Of a stretch of 20,080 bases of DNA, positions 19,831 through 20,080 are shown one piece after another (the first letter of the stretch is position 1; each line of letters begins with the position of its first letter). The stretch is taken from positions 1 to 20,080 of IMG/VR virus record IMGVR_UViG_3300020421_000192; one strand, 5' to 3'. This stretch comes from a virus. Both the position numbers and the translations under genes were made by a program. The notes below the pieces were generated by a model, which was given only the letters and a program-made list of their open reading frames with translations, had not been told where the DNA came from and searched no databases.

Positions 19831-20080
19831 GCGGATTAACTGGCAACAACATACTCTCTGGCTCATCTGGTCAGTCTACTGGCTACGACATCGAAAGGTC
19901 TGTAGTTCTTGATACTAACTCTTATTTCACCAGAACGCCTAGTAGCTCGAGCAATCGAAAAACTTGGACTTGGAGTGCTTGGGTAAAAATTAGTCCGGCA
20001 GGAGATGTTGGTGACCAAGATGTTTTATTTGAATGTTACGAAGATAACGAAAATAGATGCGGATTTTTTATTGGCGACAG
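19827..20080 (+). CDS. Start of tail lectin-like protein, runs off right edge
   Basis: An open frame starts at ATG 19827, overlapping the previous stop, and stays open to the window edge (84 codons seen). Visible sequence: MSGLTGNNILSGSSGQSTGY, SVVLDTNSYFTRTPSSSSNR and KTWTWSAWVK, which is the usual start of ConA/LamG-like lectin domains in marine phage tail proteins. The rest lies outside the window, so total length is unknown. Confidence 0.82.
   Translation, partial: MSGLTGNNILSGSSGQSTGYDIERSVVLDTNSYFTRTPSSSSNRKTWTWSAWVKISPAGDVGDQDVLFECYEDNENRCGFFIGD

Noticed and set aside
1-20080. CRISPR array, integrase/attachment site or insertion sequence
   Set aside because: I saw no regularly spaced repeats, recombinase motifs or transposase frames in the window.

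Overview
The window looks like part of the genome of an uncultured tailed double-stranded DNA phage, most likely marine. It holds both terminase subunits and a run of tail-adhesin genes whose sequence signatures are common in marine phages (a gene-start motif of the LRQTKGAPLT type, a GTWTKP glycine-rich adhesin, and a lysine-rich DUF6321-like protein). Genes are tightly packed, with many ATGA/TAATG overlaps, and clear Shine-Dalgarno (SD) sites precede many of them. The DNA is AT-rich by eye. No integrase, portal, capsid or polymerase gene lies in the window, so this is only part of the genome. The host cannot be named from this sequence.

Left arm (1 to about 7031, all minus strand, read right to left). 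The best start for this operon is a promoter at 7543-7571 (TTGCAT, 17 bp, TATAAT), followed by a long, hairpin-rich, mostly gene-free leader. The genes from the promoter outward are: a 186-aa unknown; a basic 75-aa protein; a 64-aa acidic protein; two tandem single-span membrane microproteins (25 and 26 aa); a 165-aa protein with a DKHIVKM signature; a 91-aa protein with a duplicated 8-residue motif; a 222-aa unknown; two small unknowns; and a three-gene module made of a MoxR-like AAA+ ATPase, a 310-aa partner and a VWA-domain protein with a HExxH metal site. A further unknown gene runs off the left edge.

Divergent non-coding region (about 7032-8377). This is the regulatory centre. It contains three perfect DnaA boxes plus one near-match beside an AT-rich stretch (a candidate replication origin), a strong foldback RNA candidate, a dyad that recurs at 6090-6116, G8/G6/C7 homopolymer runs, a possible 47-aa ORF with a good SD, and an extended -10 promoter. 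That promoter is followed by a 13-bp leader hairpin just before the right arm.

Right arm (8378-20080, all plus strand). It begins with a glycine/arginine-rich protein carrying one CxxCxGxG knuckle, then TerS, a lysine-rich 38-mer, a 526-aa probable virion protein, a 99-aa protein and TerL. Next come a small-protein block (a secreted protein, a membrane coiled-coil protein, three or more lysine-rich proteins, a TM microprotein overlapping a lipoprotein frame) and a secreted glycosidase-like protein, which together could include lysis functions. The rest is a string of small tail-fibre/adhesin cistrons. A DUF115-type (MptE-like) putative glycosyltransferase sits among them. The array continues off the right edge.
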